64,000 nt of DNA from Gossypium raimondii. Lineage: Eukaryota > Streptophyta > Magnoliopsida > Malvales > Malvaceae. Shown in pieces: positions 46,641-59,859 of this stretch. The notes under the pieces were generated by a model that was given only the letters and a program-made list of their open reading frames with translations, was not told the DNA's origin and made no database searches. The DNA lies in the NCBI RefSeq assembly GCF_025698545.1, contig NC_068569.1, forward strand, positions 12,586,001 to 12,650,000, written 5' to 3'. A program made the position numbers and the translations under genes. Every line of letters starts with the position of its first letter. The stretch's first letter is position 1.

Positions 46641-47658
46641 TAATTAAAGATTGAGCATAAATAATTGGGGGTAGAGAGAGAGATGCAAATAGACGTAAAT
46701 TCTAAGCTTAAATAGTACGTTGATATTTCTAGCTTTAGCCAACCAATTTTGACAATGCATAACAAAGAGAAAATTGGACATATTAAACTCTATTAAGAGT
46801 GGTTAATAAATCAATGAATAATTCAAATATAACATCAACGCATTATAAATTCAAATTATCACCACAATATAATGATAATTTTATATGAAAGTTGCATTAA
46901 ACAAGTTTGTTTCCATACCAAATAGATACTAATTTAACCTTTCATTAAATCACAGTAGTAAATATATGGATGGATGACTTTTTTCAAAGTACAAAATAGA
47001 TTAAAATATCATTAATAGATATAAACGTAACACAAAAATTATGATTTTATTTTAGAAACAAAATAAAACAACTCTAACTATGTACATACAAAATTAAACA
47101 CTTGGTGAACAAATAAAATAAGAAAATTAAATATATTTTGATATATGAGTTCAATTTGATGCTTAAGTCAAATAATATCTTCTAGCTCAATGAACATTTG
47201 ACACCTGTATTTAAGGAAAATTGAAATCAAATTAATATACTTAATTTTAGAAAATAAAAAAAACTCATCTGAAAAAACTGAAATACCTTCTGAATGTTAA
47301 AAAAAAAAAAGAAATAATATATTAATTAAAAAACACATCTCCACGTCGTACATTATTTATACAACACTAAAGTATCACCACAAAACCCAGTTCTCTGCTA
47401 CTTGGATTTGGAACCCGGATTATTTTTGACTCGTTTGTCCATTTCCTTTTGAATATTCATCGAGATCCCAAAAATCCCATCAACAACTTTGTTTTTCCTT
47501 TCGGTTTTATTCCGTTTTCTCCACGTTCAAACGTCTCAAAACGAATTACACATATCTCGAAGAAATGCAGGAATTCAAGACCATCAAGAAAAAAATGTGG
47601 ATGTTTTCTTGTTAACCTTTTCATTTGCTTCAACTATCTCCCCTACTCCTCTCGCGTA

Positions 47659-47814
47659 ATGGAAGCTATCATCATAACAGCCATAGCACCGATCATCAGA
47701 AACAACGAGAAGAAAGTCGTTAACCAACACAAATTCCCTCTGCAAAAGCTCTCCTTCTGGTTTGCTCCCACCACACGTCCACCTGGTCTACTCTCTTTCA
47801 CTCCCGGCTCCTAA
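47659..47814 (+). other. Possible upstream ORF in the bHLH leader
   Basis: A 51-codon frame (MEAIIITAIAPIIRNNEKKV..., ending LLSFTPGS) closes 70 bases before the bHLH start codon. If it lies in the transcript it could lower translation of the main frame. No transcript start is known here and I do not recognise a conserved peptide. Confidence 0.3.
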
Positions 47815-47884
47815 AATATAAAAAACGAAAAGGGAAAAAAGAAGAAGAAAAAGAATCGTTGTTTTTGTTTTTTTTTGTTTTTGT

Positions 47885-50357
47885 ATGGCTGCTTACTCTT
47901 TCAACAACAACTTTGCATCTGGGAATTGTTATTCTGGTATCTTTGATCCATTTTCACGCGATTTGGATCTATGCAATGAAAGCTCCCATGGTGGGTCTTT
48001 GTCGGTGCCACAGTCTTTGGTTTTGGATCATGAGAAAGGAGAGCTGGTGAAGGCGCCGGTGGAAGTAAGAAAGAAAAGCGTTTCTGAAGAGAAAATTATA
48101 GCGGCTTTGAAGAATCATAGCGAGGCAGAGAGGAGGAGGAGAGAAAGGATCAATGCTCATCTTGATACGCTCCGCACCCTTTTGCCCTGCAGACAAAAGG
48201 TACTAATTAATTAAGTATTAGAACGATGTTATGTTAAATTTCGGTTTTATCATTGCTATATGACTACTATAATTGAGTTCATAGAACCTTTTGAACCAAA
48301 TCCTGGGAACTAATAACGGGAAAGTTGGCTTACATACTGTATCCTGTTTCGATGCTTAATTTTCCTGGAACTGCTTTTTCAATAATTCATAGATGTTAAT
48401 AAGTGGTCTCATTAGACCATATGCAGTAAGCTTTTCCTTTTTAACTGATTAATTTGCCAAGGTAGAGTGCATTAATTTGATTGCTTAGGAAAGTTGGGGA
48501 AAGTAAAGAACTTGAGGTGTTTCCTTAAAGCAACTTAGCTTAGAATGATATTTTTTGGCCTAAATTTTGCTGAGGCATAACCTTATTGGTTTTCCTCTCC
48601 CAAATCTTCAATAATGATTTATAACATCTAGAAAATTTAGGCTAATTTACTGGTGTAAAAGTTTCTTTTTCCCCAGTTTCTTTCACCAGTTAACATTTTG
48701 AAAACCTAGAGAGGTTGCATAGGACGACTTTGTTGATTGGAATGAATCAGGACATGAATGATGAAATATTAATTATTTTGTGGGATAAACTTAAATCAGA
48801 AACTCCTGTAAAATGATGATTAGAACTTTTTGCATTATAATATTAAATACAGAGTTTTTAATATAAAACTGGCTATCTTGAATGGTATCTGTGTGAAGAG
48901 AAAAAAAGAAGTTGCGAGCCGTGATGTCATGAAACTGAGTATTTAATGTTTTAATGTCATATCACTTATTGTGAGTCTAGTAATGCTCTTATTTTCTTGC
49001 ATTATTCTTTGCACTAGGAAGGTCAATTCTCAATTTCAGAATGCTAGAGTCAACTAGGGGATGCATCAGCTAAGGATTATTTATGGTTGAGAGCATCTTT
49101 GTGGTCCCAATTGCAGACCTTCTGCTATATTTAAATCGTGGTACATGAGTTGAATCATGATGAATATTCAGAGTTGTGGATGAGTTATGTTCTGTATTTT
49201 CAAACAAAACCAATCATGAAAAGCTTGTTTCCAGGAGTGATCTGCATTGCTATATAAAAGAAAGCTTACAGAAAGAAAAATGAAAGATAGTTTATTTGTT
49301 TGGATATGCTCAATTAATCGGAATCGAGTTAAGATGAACCTGTAGACATAGCTTTATACAATATTATTTTTGCTGTCAAACCTTAGAGTTGGTCGGTTGG
49401 ACAGCATATATAATATATCTATTCGAAATTGATGATGATGATAATGATTGGATTGGTGGGGCAATGTAACAGCTGTTCTGCTATGGATCTTGATGACATG
49501 AGGTATATTTCTTCAAAATATTAACTACTGTATGTTGTTTTGTTAGTTTATTAACTACTGGATGTGACATACATAGTCCTGTCCTGGTTAGATGATGGTT
49601 TAAACGTAAGCAAGGATTAGACATCTTATATTAAATGCATTTTTTGGTTGCTTTTCTCATTTCTCAATTTATTTTTTCAATAATTAACTCAAGTAATTAT
49701 AGGGTTCATCTGAGTTAGTATTCTGGATCAGAGTCTATGCGCATCATCAACTAGGTAGTTCCTGGTTTGATGCTGATTCATCTGACTATGCTTTAAAATG
49801 ATGTCTTTGAGCTGACAGTAATGTTTCAATTTGCTCATTTATAGATGGATAAAGCGACATTACTTGGTGAAGTAATTAAGCAATTGAAAGAACTTAAGAA
49901 GAATGCAACTGAAGCCAGCAAAGGTTTACTTGTTCCAATGGATGACGATGATGAGGTGAGAGTTGAACCATGTAATGTCAACGAAGCTGACGGGACATTT
50001 TCTTTCAAAGCATTAATCTGTTGTGATTATAGACCTCAACTTCTGACTGACCTACGACAAGCTCTTGATGCACTTCCCCTTCCAATTACGATTGTCAAGT
50101 CAGAAATATCTACGTTGGGAAGTCGGTTGAAGACTGATTTTATTTTCACTGCCAGCTACAGAAGCACTAGCAGTGTTGCAAATGTTGGCAACGATGACGA
50201 TGGTACCGATGCACGGCGTTTTCTTGCATGTTCCATCCGGAAGGCCCTGAATTCTGTCCTGGAGAAGGCGTCTATTTCACCGGAACACTCCCCATTCTTG
50301 ACATTTCCGAACAAGAGGCGAAGGATCTCCTACATTGATTCCCCAAGCTCATCTTGA
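47885..50357 (+). CDS. bHLH transcription factor, bHLH51-like
   Basis: Two exons, 47885-48199 and 49845-50357 (intron 1645 bp, phase 0), give 275 aa. The bHLH domain spans about residues 73-125: the basic region NHSEAERRRRERINAHLDTL contains the H-E-R triad (His78, Glu82, Arg86) needed for E-box DNA contact. Helix 2 is MDKATLLGEVIKQLKELKKN, with the intron exactly at the loop/helix-2 border (RQK|MDKATLL), a position common in this family. The C-terminal part (FSFKALICCDYRPQLLTDLR, residues about 150-210) is an ACT-like dimerisation fold. Two nuclear-type basic clusters, ERRRRER and NKRRRIS, are visible. Similarity to Arabidopsis bHLH51 (group with bHLH30/32/106/107, the TMO5-like clade) is recalled: 'MDKATLLARVISQVKELKKNAAESSQG' is close. 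Target genes cannot be told from sequence. Confidence 0.95.
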
Positions 50358-51069
50358 TTTTCCAAAAAAAGATTAGCCTTTTCAACGTTTGGGGTAAATG
50401 GACGACACATCCATTTATCTCTGTATGGATGTTTGTCTGATATGCCCAAAAATTGGTTTGAAATCAATACTATAAATAGCATGTAATTGTTTCCAGAAAA
50501 CCAGAACGTTTTCAAATGGCTTGTAATAAAACTGTATTACTACTCGATGTATGTATACTCTTATCATCTAAAATTCAAGTTATGTTATAGATTCCATATA
50601 AAATAAGAATCATACGATTGAGTTTGCTGTGATAATAAAAAAGATAATTAGATAAAACCTTGGTTTGAATAAGTATCTCTAATTGTACTTTTATTCTACT
50701 ATATTTGTAGATAAAAGAAGAAGAAGATATGTTTAAAAAGAAGAAGAAGATATGTTTAAGAATTTTAAGTTTAAATAAACAATCACCATTAAAATAAATA
50801 ATATAAGTTCTAAAAAGTTCTTGAAACAATAATTGATAATTACACAATTTTAACAACAGTGTAATTCTTCAAAAGAATATGATAAAGCCAAAAAACCGAT
50901 CCAACGTGGCGTGGAGGACTCTTTCTTCAAGGTCTTCTCAACGATATTCTTACGATTCCGAAAAGAATAAATTAAGAAAAAAAAGAAACAAAGAAGAAAG
51001 TTTGAAAAAAAGGGAAAAATCTTAAATCGCAGGCATATTGAGTGGAATAGAAAACGGGAAAGGAAAAGC
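50358..51069. other. bHLH 3' flank and ATG7 promoter/leader
   Basis: Between two same-strand genes. It includes a roughly 24-bp tandem duplication (AAGAAGAAGATATGTTTAA at about 50720 and 50745). No gene was recognised. Confidence 0.5.
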
Positions 51070-54000
51070 ATGGCAAAACAAGGAAGCGGATCCATACTTC
51101 AATTTGCGCCACTTCAGAGTTCTGTTGACGAAGGATTTTGGCACCGATTATCTTCTTTGAAGCTCAACAAGTTTGGCATCGACGATTCTCCTATTCCTAT
51201 CTCCGGTACCAATCCCTTCTCTATCTTTTTCTTTAAGTCTGAATTTAACTTCTCACTCTTAATTCACTCAAAAATCTCATATAGTTGTCTAAATTTTCCT
51301 TTTCAAAAATTCATTACAATTAACTGTTGATTGGACTGGGTTTGATCCAAGTTTCTGTTGTTAAAGGCGGCAATTAATGCCAAGGGTTTTCAATTTCGAA
51401 GCTTTGAGTGTAAATTTAGCGTTTTTATGGTCCAAATTCGTTGTCCTTTTTTTTACAGGTTTCTATGCACCGTGCTCGCATCCTCAAGTATCGAATCATT
51501 TAACTCTTTTAGCCGAATCCCTGCCTTCTGACTCAAATGATGAATCAACAATGCCGCCTGTTATTCGGGGTAATCGAAATAGGTGCTACGTTCCTGGCAT
51601 TCTTTACAATACTAATACAATGGAAGGTTTTCATGCTTTGTATAAACAAGCCTTGCTCAAGGCAGAAGCGATGAAGGTAAAACAGTTTGAATTGTTTACT
51701 ATAAGTGTGTTATGCAATTGTTTAATTTGATTGAAATCTTATTTGACAAGTTTATGTTTTGACTCAATTATTCTTATTAGATTTGGGAGGATATTCATAG
51801 TGGAAAAGCTGTGGAGGATTGTGCAGTATTATCAAGGGTCCTTCTTATCTCATTTGCAGACCTCAAAAAATGGAACTTTCATTATTGGTTTGCTTTCCCT
51901 GCTCTTGCACTTGATCCTCCTGCTACCTTGGTAGATTTGAGGCCAGCTTCTCAATGGTTCACTTTGGAAGAGGTGCTTTGAATGTGATTAACACTTGCGA
52001 ATTTCTGGGTTATTGTATCTTTCTCAGTGCTTAAAAGGCTTTTATTTGGTACCTTTTTTTACATGCAGGCAGAGTCTGTATCAGCAGCATGTAATGAATG
52101 GCGGAATTCAAGTGTGACGGCTGGTAACCTCTCTGCTGTTGCTAGTTCGCATTGAAATTCAAATGTGATTATGTTCATTTTTTCTTTATCCATGATTTTA
52201 TGCCATTCATAGCCTGACTTTATGAGTCTACTGCAGATGTTCCATTCTTTTTGGTTAGTATTGGTTCTGATTCACATGCTGCCGTCAAGCATCTTAAGGA
52301 TTTGGAAGCTTGTCAACGTGATGGTCAAAAGGTCTGTCTACCTTTCTCTTAATGACTTTGAGCAGTAGTTTATGATTGCAAAGGAGACTTTTCAATGAAA
52401 ATTCCATATGATAGATGATTTTGATAGGCTAAAAGTGCAAAATCTTGGACATCTTTTTCTCAAAGTTTTGACATGTGTTATTGGCAGTTGCTATTTGCAT
52501 TTTATGACCCATGCCATCTTCCAAACAATCCTGGCTGGCCTCTCCGCAACTTCTTAGCACTTATTTCTGCCAGATGGAATCTGAAAACTGTTCGCTTTTT
52601 GTGCTATAGAGAGAATCGAGGTTTTGCTGATTTGAATTTGTCACTTGTTGGTGAAGCCTTGATTACAGTTCAACAAGGTAGGGTGACCAAATTTTGGGTG
52701 ACAGATTATTTTTGGGATCATTATTTATCTGTTCCAATGGTATGAATTCATTTTACACTATCTTTGCTGTCTGCTGACATACCATCTCTCTTTAGGATGG
52801 AGAGAACAGCAGTGTGTGCCCAATGCTGTAGGATGGGAACTTAACAAGGGGAGAAAAGTACCAAGGTGTATTAACCTTGCTAAGTCCATGGATCCAACTA
52901 GGTACTTCTTTCTATATTGTCACCTCATTAAGCATTATATTATTATTTTTATATATTTTACCAGAGCATTTTGAGATATTTTCCACTTTTTTCCACAGGC
53001 TAGCCATATCTGCCGCAGACTTAAACTTGAAACTAATGAGATGGCGTGCTTTGCCATCTCTTAACTTAGAAATCTTGTTTTCTCTTAAGTGCCTTCTCCT
53101 TGGAGCAGGTACCCTTGGATGTCAGGTTGCTAGAATGCTTATGGTATGTATTCAGAAAGCAGCAACCGCAATTTCAGATCATATTTCTTCTCTCTTGAGA
53201 CTGAAGACAGTGTATGTTGTAGGCTTGGGGTGTCCGCAAAATTACACTACTTGATAATGGAAGGGTGGCTATGTCTAATCCGTTGAGACAGTCTCTATAC
53301 ACTTTGGATGACTGCCTTAATGGTGGTGATTTTAAAGCCACAGCAGCAGTGAGAAGCTTACAACGAATATTTCCTGCAGTGGTAATTAATTTTCTTTGAG
53401 GCCTATGACACAAAGATCAACACAGAACAGAAAAATCTATCCATTTCCACTCACCATTTATCTTATTATGTGTTTCTTAGGAAGCTGAAGGTATTGTTAT
53501 GGCCATTCCTATGCCTGGACATCCAGTATCCAGCCAAGAAGAGAAAAGTGTGCTTGAAGATTGTAAACGACTCAATGATTTGATTGATTCTCATGATGTA
53601 ATTTTCTTGTTGACTGATACTAGAGAGAGTCGATGGCTCCCTACTCTTCTCTGTGCCAACAGTAACAAGGTTCATCTCCTTAATTCATATGTCAATTGCT
53701 TTGATGTTTGGAGTTTGTTGTGGCATCATGGATTAGGATTTGTAAAGATCTGTTTCTGGATTTTATTCATTTGATGATGCATAATTTCTTCATCCTCTCT
53801 CCTTATGCAGATAACCATTACTGCAGCTCTAGGATTTGATAGTTTCTTGGTTATGCGCCATGGGCCTGGTCCTTTTAACTCCATCCTTAACTTGAAAGCT
53901 GAAACAGAAAACTCTTTAGCTGCTGGCATGGACAACCTTGCCCTAACAAATACAGATGGACAACATAGACTGGGTTGTTACTTCTGTAATGATGTGGTTG

Positions 54001-55667
54001 CCCCAACAGATGTAAGTTACCTGAGTTTCTAGAGTGCAACAATTGTTATGTAGCATTTTTGTATGTCAAGCTTAACTATTTTTCTGTGGTGGATTATGCA
54101 GTCAACTTCAAACCGCACGTTGGATCAGCAGTGCACTGTTACACGTCCAGGGCTTGCACCTATTGCTTCTGCACTGGCAGTGGAGCTTTTAGTGGGCATT
54201 TTGCATCACCCTAATGGGTAAATCCTTGGAACCATATGAAAAATGTCTTTCTCATTGTAGTTTCTTTGAAGATTTTCAGCAAGCTTTTAGTTCTAATCTT
54301 CATGAATTAATCAAAGTCTAGATTGTTTCATTAACCACCCAATTATATATGCAGGATATTTGCTGAAGCTGAGATTGCCAACTCCAGTAGCGGTGGAAAC
54401 TTTGAGCTTCCGCTGGGTATTTTACCCCATCAGATTCGAGGCTCCCTCCCCCACTTTCAACAGATGACCCTTTTGGGCCACTCCTCTAACAGTTGCACAG
54501 CATGTTGTAGCACTGTAAGTTCAGTGCTTCTATTAGTTTTGGATAATTGTGATTTTATTATCCAAGTAAGCAGAATTCTGCTACTGAAAACAAATATTTG
54601 CACATCTTAACATATGTTCATTTGACTGGACAACTTTACAATAAAACCATACAGAAGTAATTCCCCTATCAATTCATAAATGTTTGTTCCTTGCATCATT
54701 AGTGTTAACAGCAACTCCTTGAAGCCTCATCTATACAATTCCTTTAATTGTACTTAACCAATCATGTTCACTATGACGTTTGCCATCAAACTGTCTATAA
54801 TTCCTTTCTCTCCAAATCCAATAAATGAAAGCTGACCAAGCCAGCCTTAAAATGATTGAGATTAAAGCTTTTCCCTTCAACTTTGCACTAGCCCACCTCA
54901 ATTCCCAAATCCAACTCAAAGGTTGTCTACTAAGAGAACATAGCCTTAACACTGACATCCAAATCATCCTGGAAAAATTGCATTAAAAGAATAAATGTCA
55001 GTGCTTCTATTATGATTATTACTATAGCTCTTTGTTTTTCGCTTCCTTTTTTATCCCGTTTGTTTCCTCATGCTTTTTAGGTGTCTAGTCTGTATGAATC
55101 TTTCAGCAAAACTGGTTTTATGAGTTTACATGTGCGGGTTTTGATTTTAGTTGATATTGAGAGATTTGGAAATTTATGAATTTGTTTGATGTTGGGTAAA
55201 TTCAGAGCCCTTTGGCACTAGGGTTTCTTTCCCAAAGGGTACAATAAAAGTCGCATACCTACATGCAATCTCTGAAACAAAACATGTGCTATGGAAAGTA
55301 TTGTCATCGAAGAAAGCTTTAATAATAGATTTCAAATATTTATTGCATTATCAAATTAAATTTCTAGCATGCATGCATAAAGTTAGACTTTAGCTTTCGA
55401 TATTTAGTTGAAAGTTGGAATAAATTGATCAAGGTTCCATGTCCGTCGTTGTAGCAGTTTTACATTCTGTTGATTATGAACAATCCTTTTCAGGTTGTGT
55501 CAGAATATCGAAAGAGAGGTATGCAATTCATACTCCAGGCTATTAACCATCCAACGTATCTGGAGGATGTTACTGGACTAACAGAGTTGATGAGATCAGC
55601 GAACTCTTTTCAACTGGACTGGGACGATGATATTGAGGTCGCAGATGATGAATGCGTCGAACTATGA
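51070..55667 (+). CDS. ATG7: Autophagy-related protein 7, E1-like activating enzyme
   Basis: Fourteen exons splice in phase: 51070-51205, 51459-51676, 51781-51972, 52069-52123, 52237-52331, 52488-52677, 52796-52901, 52999-53143, 53223-53381, 53481-53669, 53811-54011, 54102-54217, 54355-54514 and 55494-55667. They give 711 aa (Arabidopsis ATG7 is about 697). ATG7 uses ATP to form thioesters with ATG8 and ATG12 and passes them to ATG3 and ATG10, as cytosolic dimers in autophagosome formation. The N-terminal domain starts [15 protein letters not shown] and holds FYAPCSHPQ and [15 protein letters not shown]. The adenylation domain has the nucleotide loop [15 protein letters not shown] (GAGTLG 366-371), [12 protein letters not shown], and SNPLRQSLY. 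The catalytic Cys is Cys573 in [17 protein letters not shown]. The tail is acidic ([16 protein letters not shown]). All introns are GT-AG. The 979-bp last intron contains a LINE fragment. The gene looks intact. Confidence 0.97.
54731..54990 (-). mobile_element. LINE fragment (reverse transcriptase C-terminal part) in ATG7 intron 13
   Basis: The minus-strand frame [20 protein letters not shown] followed by [13 protein letters not shown] is the region at the end of plant L1-type LINE polyproteins (the zinc-binding reverse-transcriptase end, consensus 'W.W.ERN.R.F'). Only about 80 residues remain, so the insertion is 5'-truncated as is usual for LINEs. It is antisense to ATG7 and does not touch exons or splice sites. 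Confidence 0.78.
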
Positions 55668-58600
55668 AGAAACAAATTGTACTTTTTCAGGTCATAATTA
55701 TGGCAATTTATTCTTTTGTAATACATGTTAATTGTATAATAACAAACAGAAAAAAAAAAGAGTCAAATTTATGTCCATGCTCAGTTTCCCACCTTCCAAT
55801 TTCAAACATTTTAACACAAGTTGATTTGGGAGATACTGGCAAATTTTTTTTTGCTGGTTTCGTTATTTAGACACTATTTTTTTAAAAGGTATCTAATAGC
55901 TGCATTTGACATATATTCGAGTATATGATATGAAGTATTGTCATTCAAATACTACATGAATCAAGTTGACAGATTTTTGTTGAGCGCATAACACTCATCC
56001 CTATCTGGATAACATATTTTGCTGCTGTAATTTCTTTTCCTAAAAAGTAATTTGACCCAACAGAATGAATCTTGTGGGTGATGAAACTTGTCCGTTCTGT
56101 AATTGACAAAAACATGGTCAAATTACTCATCATTCTTCTTTCTTTTTCTTTTTCATTGTGGGTATAATCATCTATATTTCCAATTATTTTATCTCATCAT
56201 CTACAATGAAGCGTGAATTTCTAACCACACAAACGACTCTTAGTTCACAAGCAAAGCTTAAATTTTATCGTGTTCGTTGATTGAGACACTCTCACAAGTG
56301 TTCTCTTCATTCTCTCTTTTCGTGATTGTGCAGTAGTGACTTGATAGACTCAACAATCAAACATGAGAGAGCACATAATTTTGCATTGGAAATGACCCTT
56401 TTTCGCTCTTGTTAGCTTCAGTTTCCGGCTCTGTGATTCTGCAGTGAATTATTCTAGAACCAACAAAGAAAAAGAAGTGGGAAATAATTTATTCGAAGAC
56501 ATCAAAATCATTCACTCTCAAGTCTCAAATATTTTAAATTTACCTTTTCATTTTACAAGAATAAATTGGTGAAATGTCTCATCAAAACTCGGGTCGATAT
56601 TTAGTTCAAAACTCGACAACCAACCATTTCTTCTTTGGGTCCCGGAAAGTCTTGTTTTCAAACCCAAGATGTTAGGGAGGGAACGCATTCTTTTTTTTCC
56701 TGTTGGCTTAAATTGAAGTCTGTCAGGTCTCATTTAAAAAGAAAGAAAGAAAAACAGAAAAAGTGCAGCAAATATGACCCAATTTAACATTAGGCAGAAT
56801 CTGGCAGCCTAATGCTTCACCCACCACCCATTGACTCTTCCCTTTTTTCTCTTTCAAAGTTCAGTCTAATGAATTTTCGACGAAATCCCAGAAGGCAAAT
56901 ATTTCTTCATATTTGACACTTCTGTGAGAATATTCAGTTGAACCCAACAACAAAAAAAGCAATAGTCAGTCTCCAGTTTCTCGGAATCTCAAAGCCTTGA
57001 AAAAAGGTCTAAGTTTATGGGTAGTGGCTTTTGCACTTTTTCGTTTGTGTCAAATTAGGATTCTGATTCATGTACGCCTCCATGTTTGTACATTGTGGAT
57101 GATATAATCTTCCAATAAATTTCTTATTGCCATTGTTGCTTGTGGACATTAAATTTTGAGGTTATGTTTAATAATCAGTGGGATATGCACATCACTCCAT
57201 TATACACTTAAATTAAAGCTTATTTGGCAGTTGCCTGCTGCCATGTGGCACTACTTGGAAATCGACACCTATGTTTTTCAACTTCTTGTGATTTGTTCAG
57301 TTTTGGGGTGTCTCATTCCCGATTTAGCAGACAATATTGTTCACGCCCGATTAAATAAAAAATTAGAATTGTTCCTCTCTTCTTCTTTTTTAACACTTAA
57401 TACATTACTTTTTATAATTTTATTGAATTTTAAAAGATATTTTTAAACTAAAATAGCAATATCATATATTTAGAGAAATAAGGAGGATTTACCTTCTCTT
57501 GGAGTTGGAAGGGGTAGTTATTGGTGGTTCAAGCGCACTGAAAAGTTTAACCAGATATTGTTGGACCTAAAGCATTAAAAATGATTCTTTCAAGACTTAT
57601 AATAATAAAATAATTAATTTGCCCTATATATATATTGCTTTCTTCTAAAAATCAAATTACCTTTTAAAGTTGATAAACGTACAAGGTGTTTTACCTTTCA
57701 TAGAACCTTTAAAGAACACTGATCATTGGCTTCCATAAAAAAGGATTGCTTCAACAACAGACAAACTTGATAAAGATGGAAAGATTGCCCCAGGCAACTC
57801 AACATTTTTCAGGTATCCATTCTCCACACACGGCATATCGAGTGGAGAGATTACAAAAGCCATAATGTTTTGATAATTATCAATTGTTTATATATTTTAT
57901 TAAACATGTTATATTCGTGTCTTAGAGGTTGAAGATGGGTCGTGGTACACCTCATAGAAGCACCAAAGCCATACGTTTTCGAGTTAAAATCTAATTACTA
58001 CTCTCTTTTTGATAGTAGCCAGGTCAAAGCCATAGGATTGTTGAGGGGGCCTGTTTGGCATGTGGGATAGAAATTAAATTTAGTAGTGGAGTCTGACGTG
58101 CAATTTCTACGCCGTCGGAAGAACCCATCAACCACATTCTGCCAAAAGTTTTCACCTAGGCTTTTAGAGATAAGAGATAAAAGGTGGTGGCGGAGAGGTC
58201 AACTTTGGTGTTTATTAGCCTAAAGTGATGCACTGACAAATCTTTGTGCCCCGCACATTCTTCACCATATTGCTAGCCCTTTTTATTACCCGCTTTTTAA
58301 GGTTTGTAAATAATTCAAGTGTTTTACTACTGCTCAAATGGGCAAAAATGATATGCCAAAGCATAAATTATTAGTTCATTGTATTGGAAAATGGCCAAGT
58401 ATTATTGAAGGTAAAGAAATTAAATACTTGTATTATTGTCCTTTGTTTAGGTACGTACGTCAAATTTATTGGTACGTTTCCATAATTGTTTTCTTGACTT
58501 TGCTTTCTAGCTTCTTTGTTCTTATACAATGTTAGTAGATATTTTCATTTGAAGAAGATGTCTTGGAAATTTAGATATATATTGGAATTTGAATATAAGT

Positions 58601-59859
58601 TTAAAATGACGTGGACATGTAAATAACATAAATCAAGGTTTCTTTCTGATTTTACCATTCGGTCCTTAAATACCAATTGAAGAAAGTTGATTTGTGCATA
58701 TACAATGAACCTGAAGTCCACCATGCGTGAGTGAGGCCTAGGCCAGCCAGCAGGAATGGAAACCTAATTAATTAATTAGAGGGCAGATTAGGTAAGAATT
58801 TTAGCATTTCACATGAATTATTTATACATATGCACCATGTTGTACCCAATATCTTGATTTGCCAAAATTGTCAAATTAGAACTAATGTTCTCAATCCTGT
58901 CGCGAACCACTCGTTTCTGCTACGACAGCCATGGGGGGTATCAATCCAGTGCAGAAAATGAGATGGTGAAACAGACAAAGCCATACCTTAATGTAATTAA
59001 ATAACCTAAAATTCTGATGAACATCTTAGAAGAGACAAAGCATACATGATTAAAAGAATCAAAATTGTTGAATTTTGTATAGGATCGGTCAGGGCTAGAT
59101 GCGTAGCGGTAACCCAAAACCAACCATGCATTTGAAATTCATTGATACAGATGATCAGATATTCTCATATCAAATTTCTTTTAAAGTAGTTGAGATTTTA
59201 AAACCTTTTTTAATTGAAACCCTGTTTCTTAGCACGTAGTCTATAAAAATATAATATACGAGTCTGCTGTTATGGTTGGGAGCATCTAGGCTCATTGCTC
59301 CCTGAATCCCACATGCCATCAACATTGGCTCGCATCAATACCCAGATTAAGTTCCTTAATAACTTAAAAGTAAGAATTTAATCTTGGCCCAAATATCTAT
59401 GATTCATTTTATTTATTTATTTTGATACGTGGGAAGAACTTTCCTGTACCAAATCCATGATTATTGACCCTCAATTTATCACACATATTTTCATTAAACT
59501 GTTAACCAACGGGGCAATTTGGGAAGCAAGAAAAAAGACACAAGTGAAGCAGGGAAATCTTGCTGTCTTAAAATATGCTTGTCAGGGCATAGGAAATTTA
59601 AAAGGCAGCAACGTTGTTTCCTTTGCATGTGATTTATGCCCCCCCCCCCTTCGCTGCTTTTTCTCTCTCGTCTCTTACTCATCCTTGTATATTCCCTTCT
59701 CTCTCCTTTTAATCTCTGGAAAAAAAAAAAACAAAGATTAAAACCCAAGTGTTACACTTTTAGTTGTTTTGTTATTATATAAACAATGAACCTTTAGAAC
59801 ACTTATTTCAATTTCCCGTCTTCAACCTTATGTTTCCCTCTCAAGTTCAAACTCTGAAC
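55668..59859. other. Intergenic, no gene recognised
   Basis: The ATG7 3' UTR probably runs to about 55780 (AATACATG...AAAAAAAAAAG). Short frames beyond that (for example 57156-57446 and 58338-58535) have no family features and A/T-biased codon content. The last 250 bases are the pyrimidine-rich leader of the ARM-repeat gene. Confidence 0.45.

Larger units (their letters stand above)
43661..47884. other. Intergenic, no gene recognised; includes the bHLH 5' flank
   Basis: A GC-richer patch at 43780-44020 has frames on both strands but no family match. The remainder is A/T-rich with tRNA-like repeat copy 2 at 46435-46640. The last 450 bases probably hold the promoter and 5' leader of the bHLH gene, including a 51-codon upstream ORF. 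Confidence 0.45.

Noticed and set aside
50850-51095. Minus-strand frame as a gene next to ATG7
   Set aside because: It overlaps the ATG7 leader and first exon and is a run of hydrophobic and Ser codons from A/T- and GA-rich sequence.
57156-57446. Hydrophobic 96-aa frame as a membrane protein
   Set aside because: Codon content follows local A/T bias and no neighbouring exons or family motif were seen.
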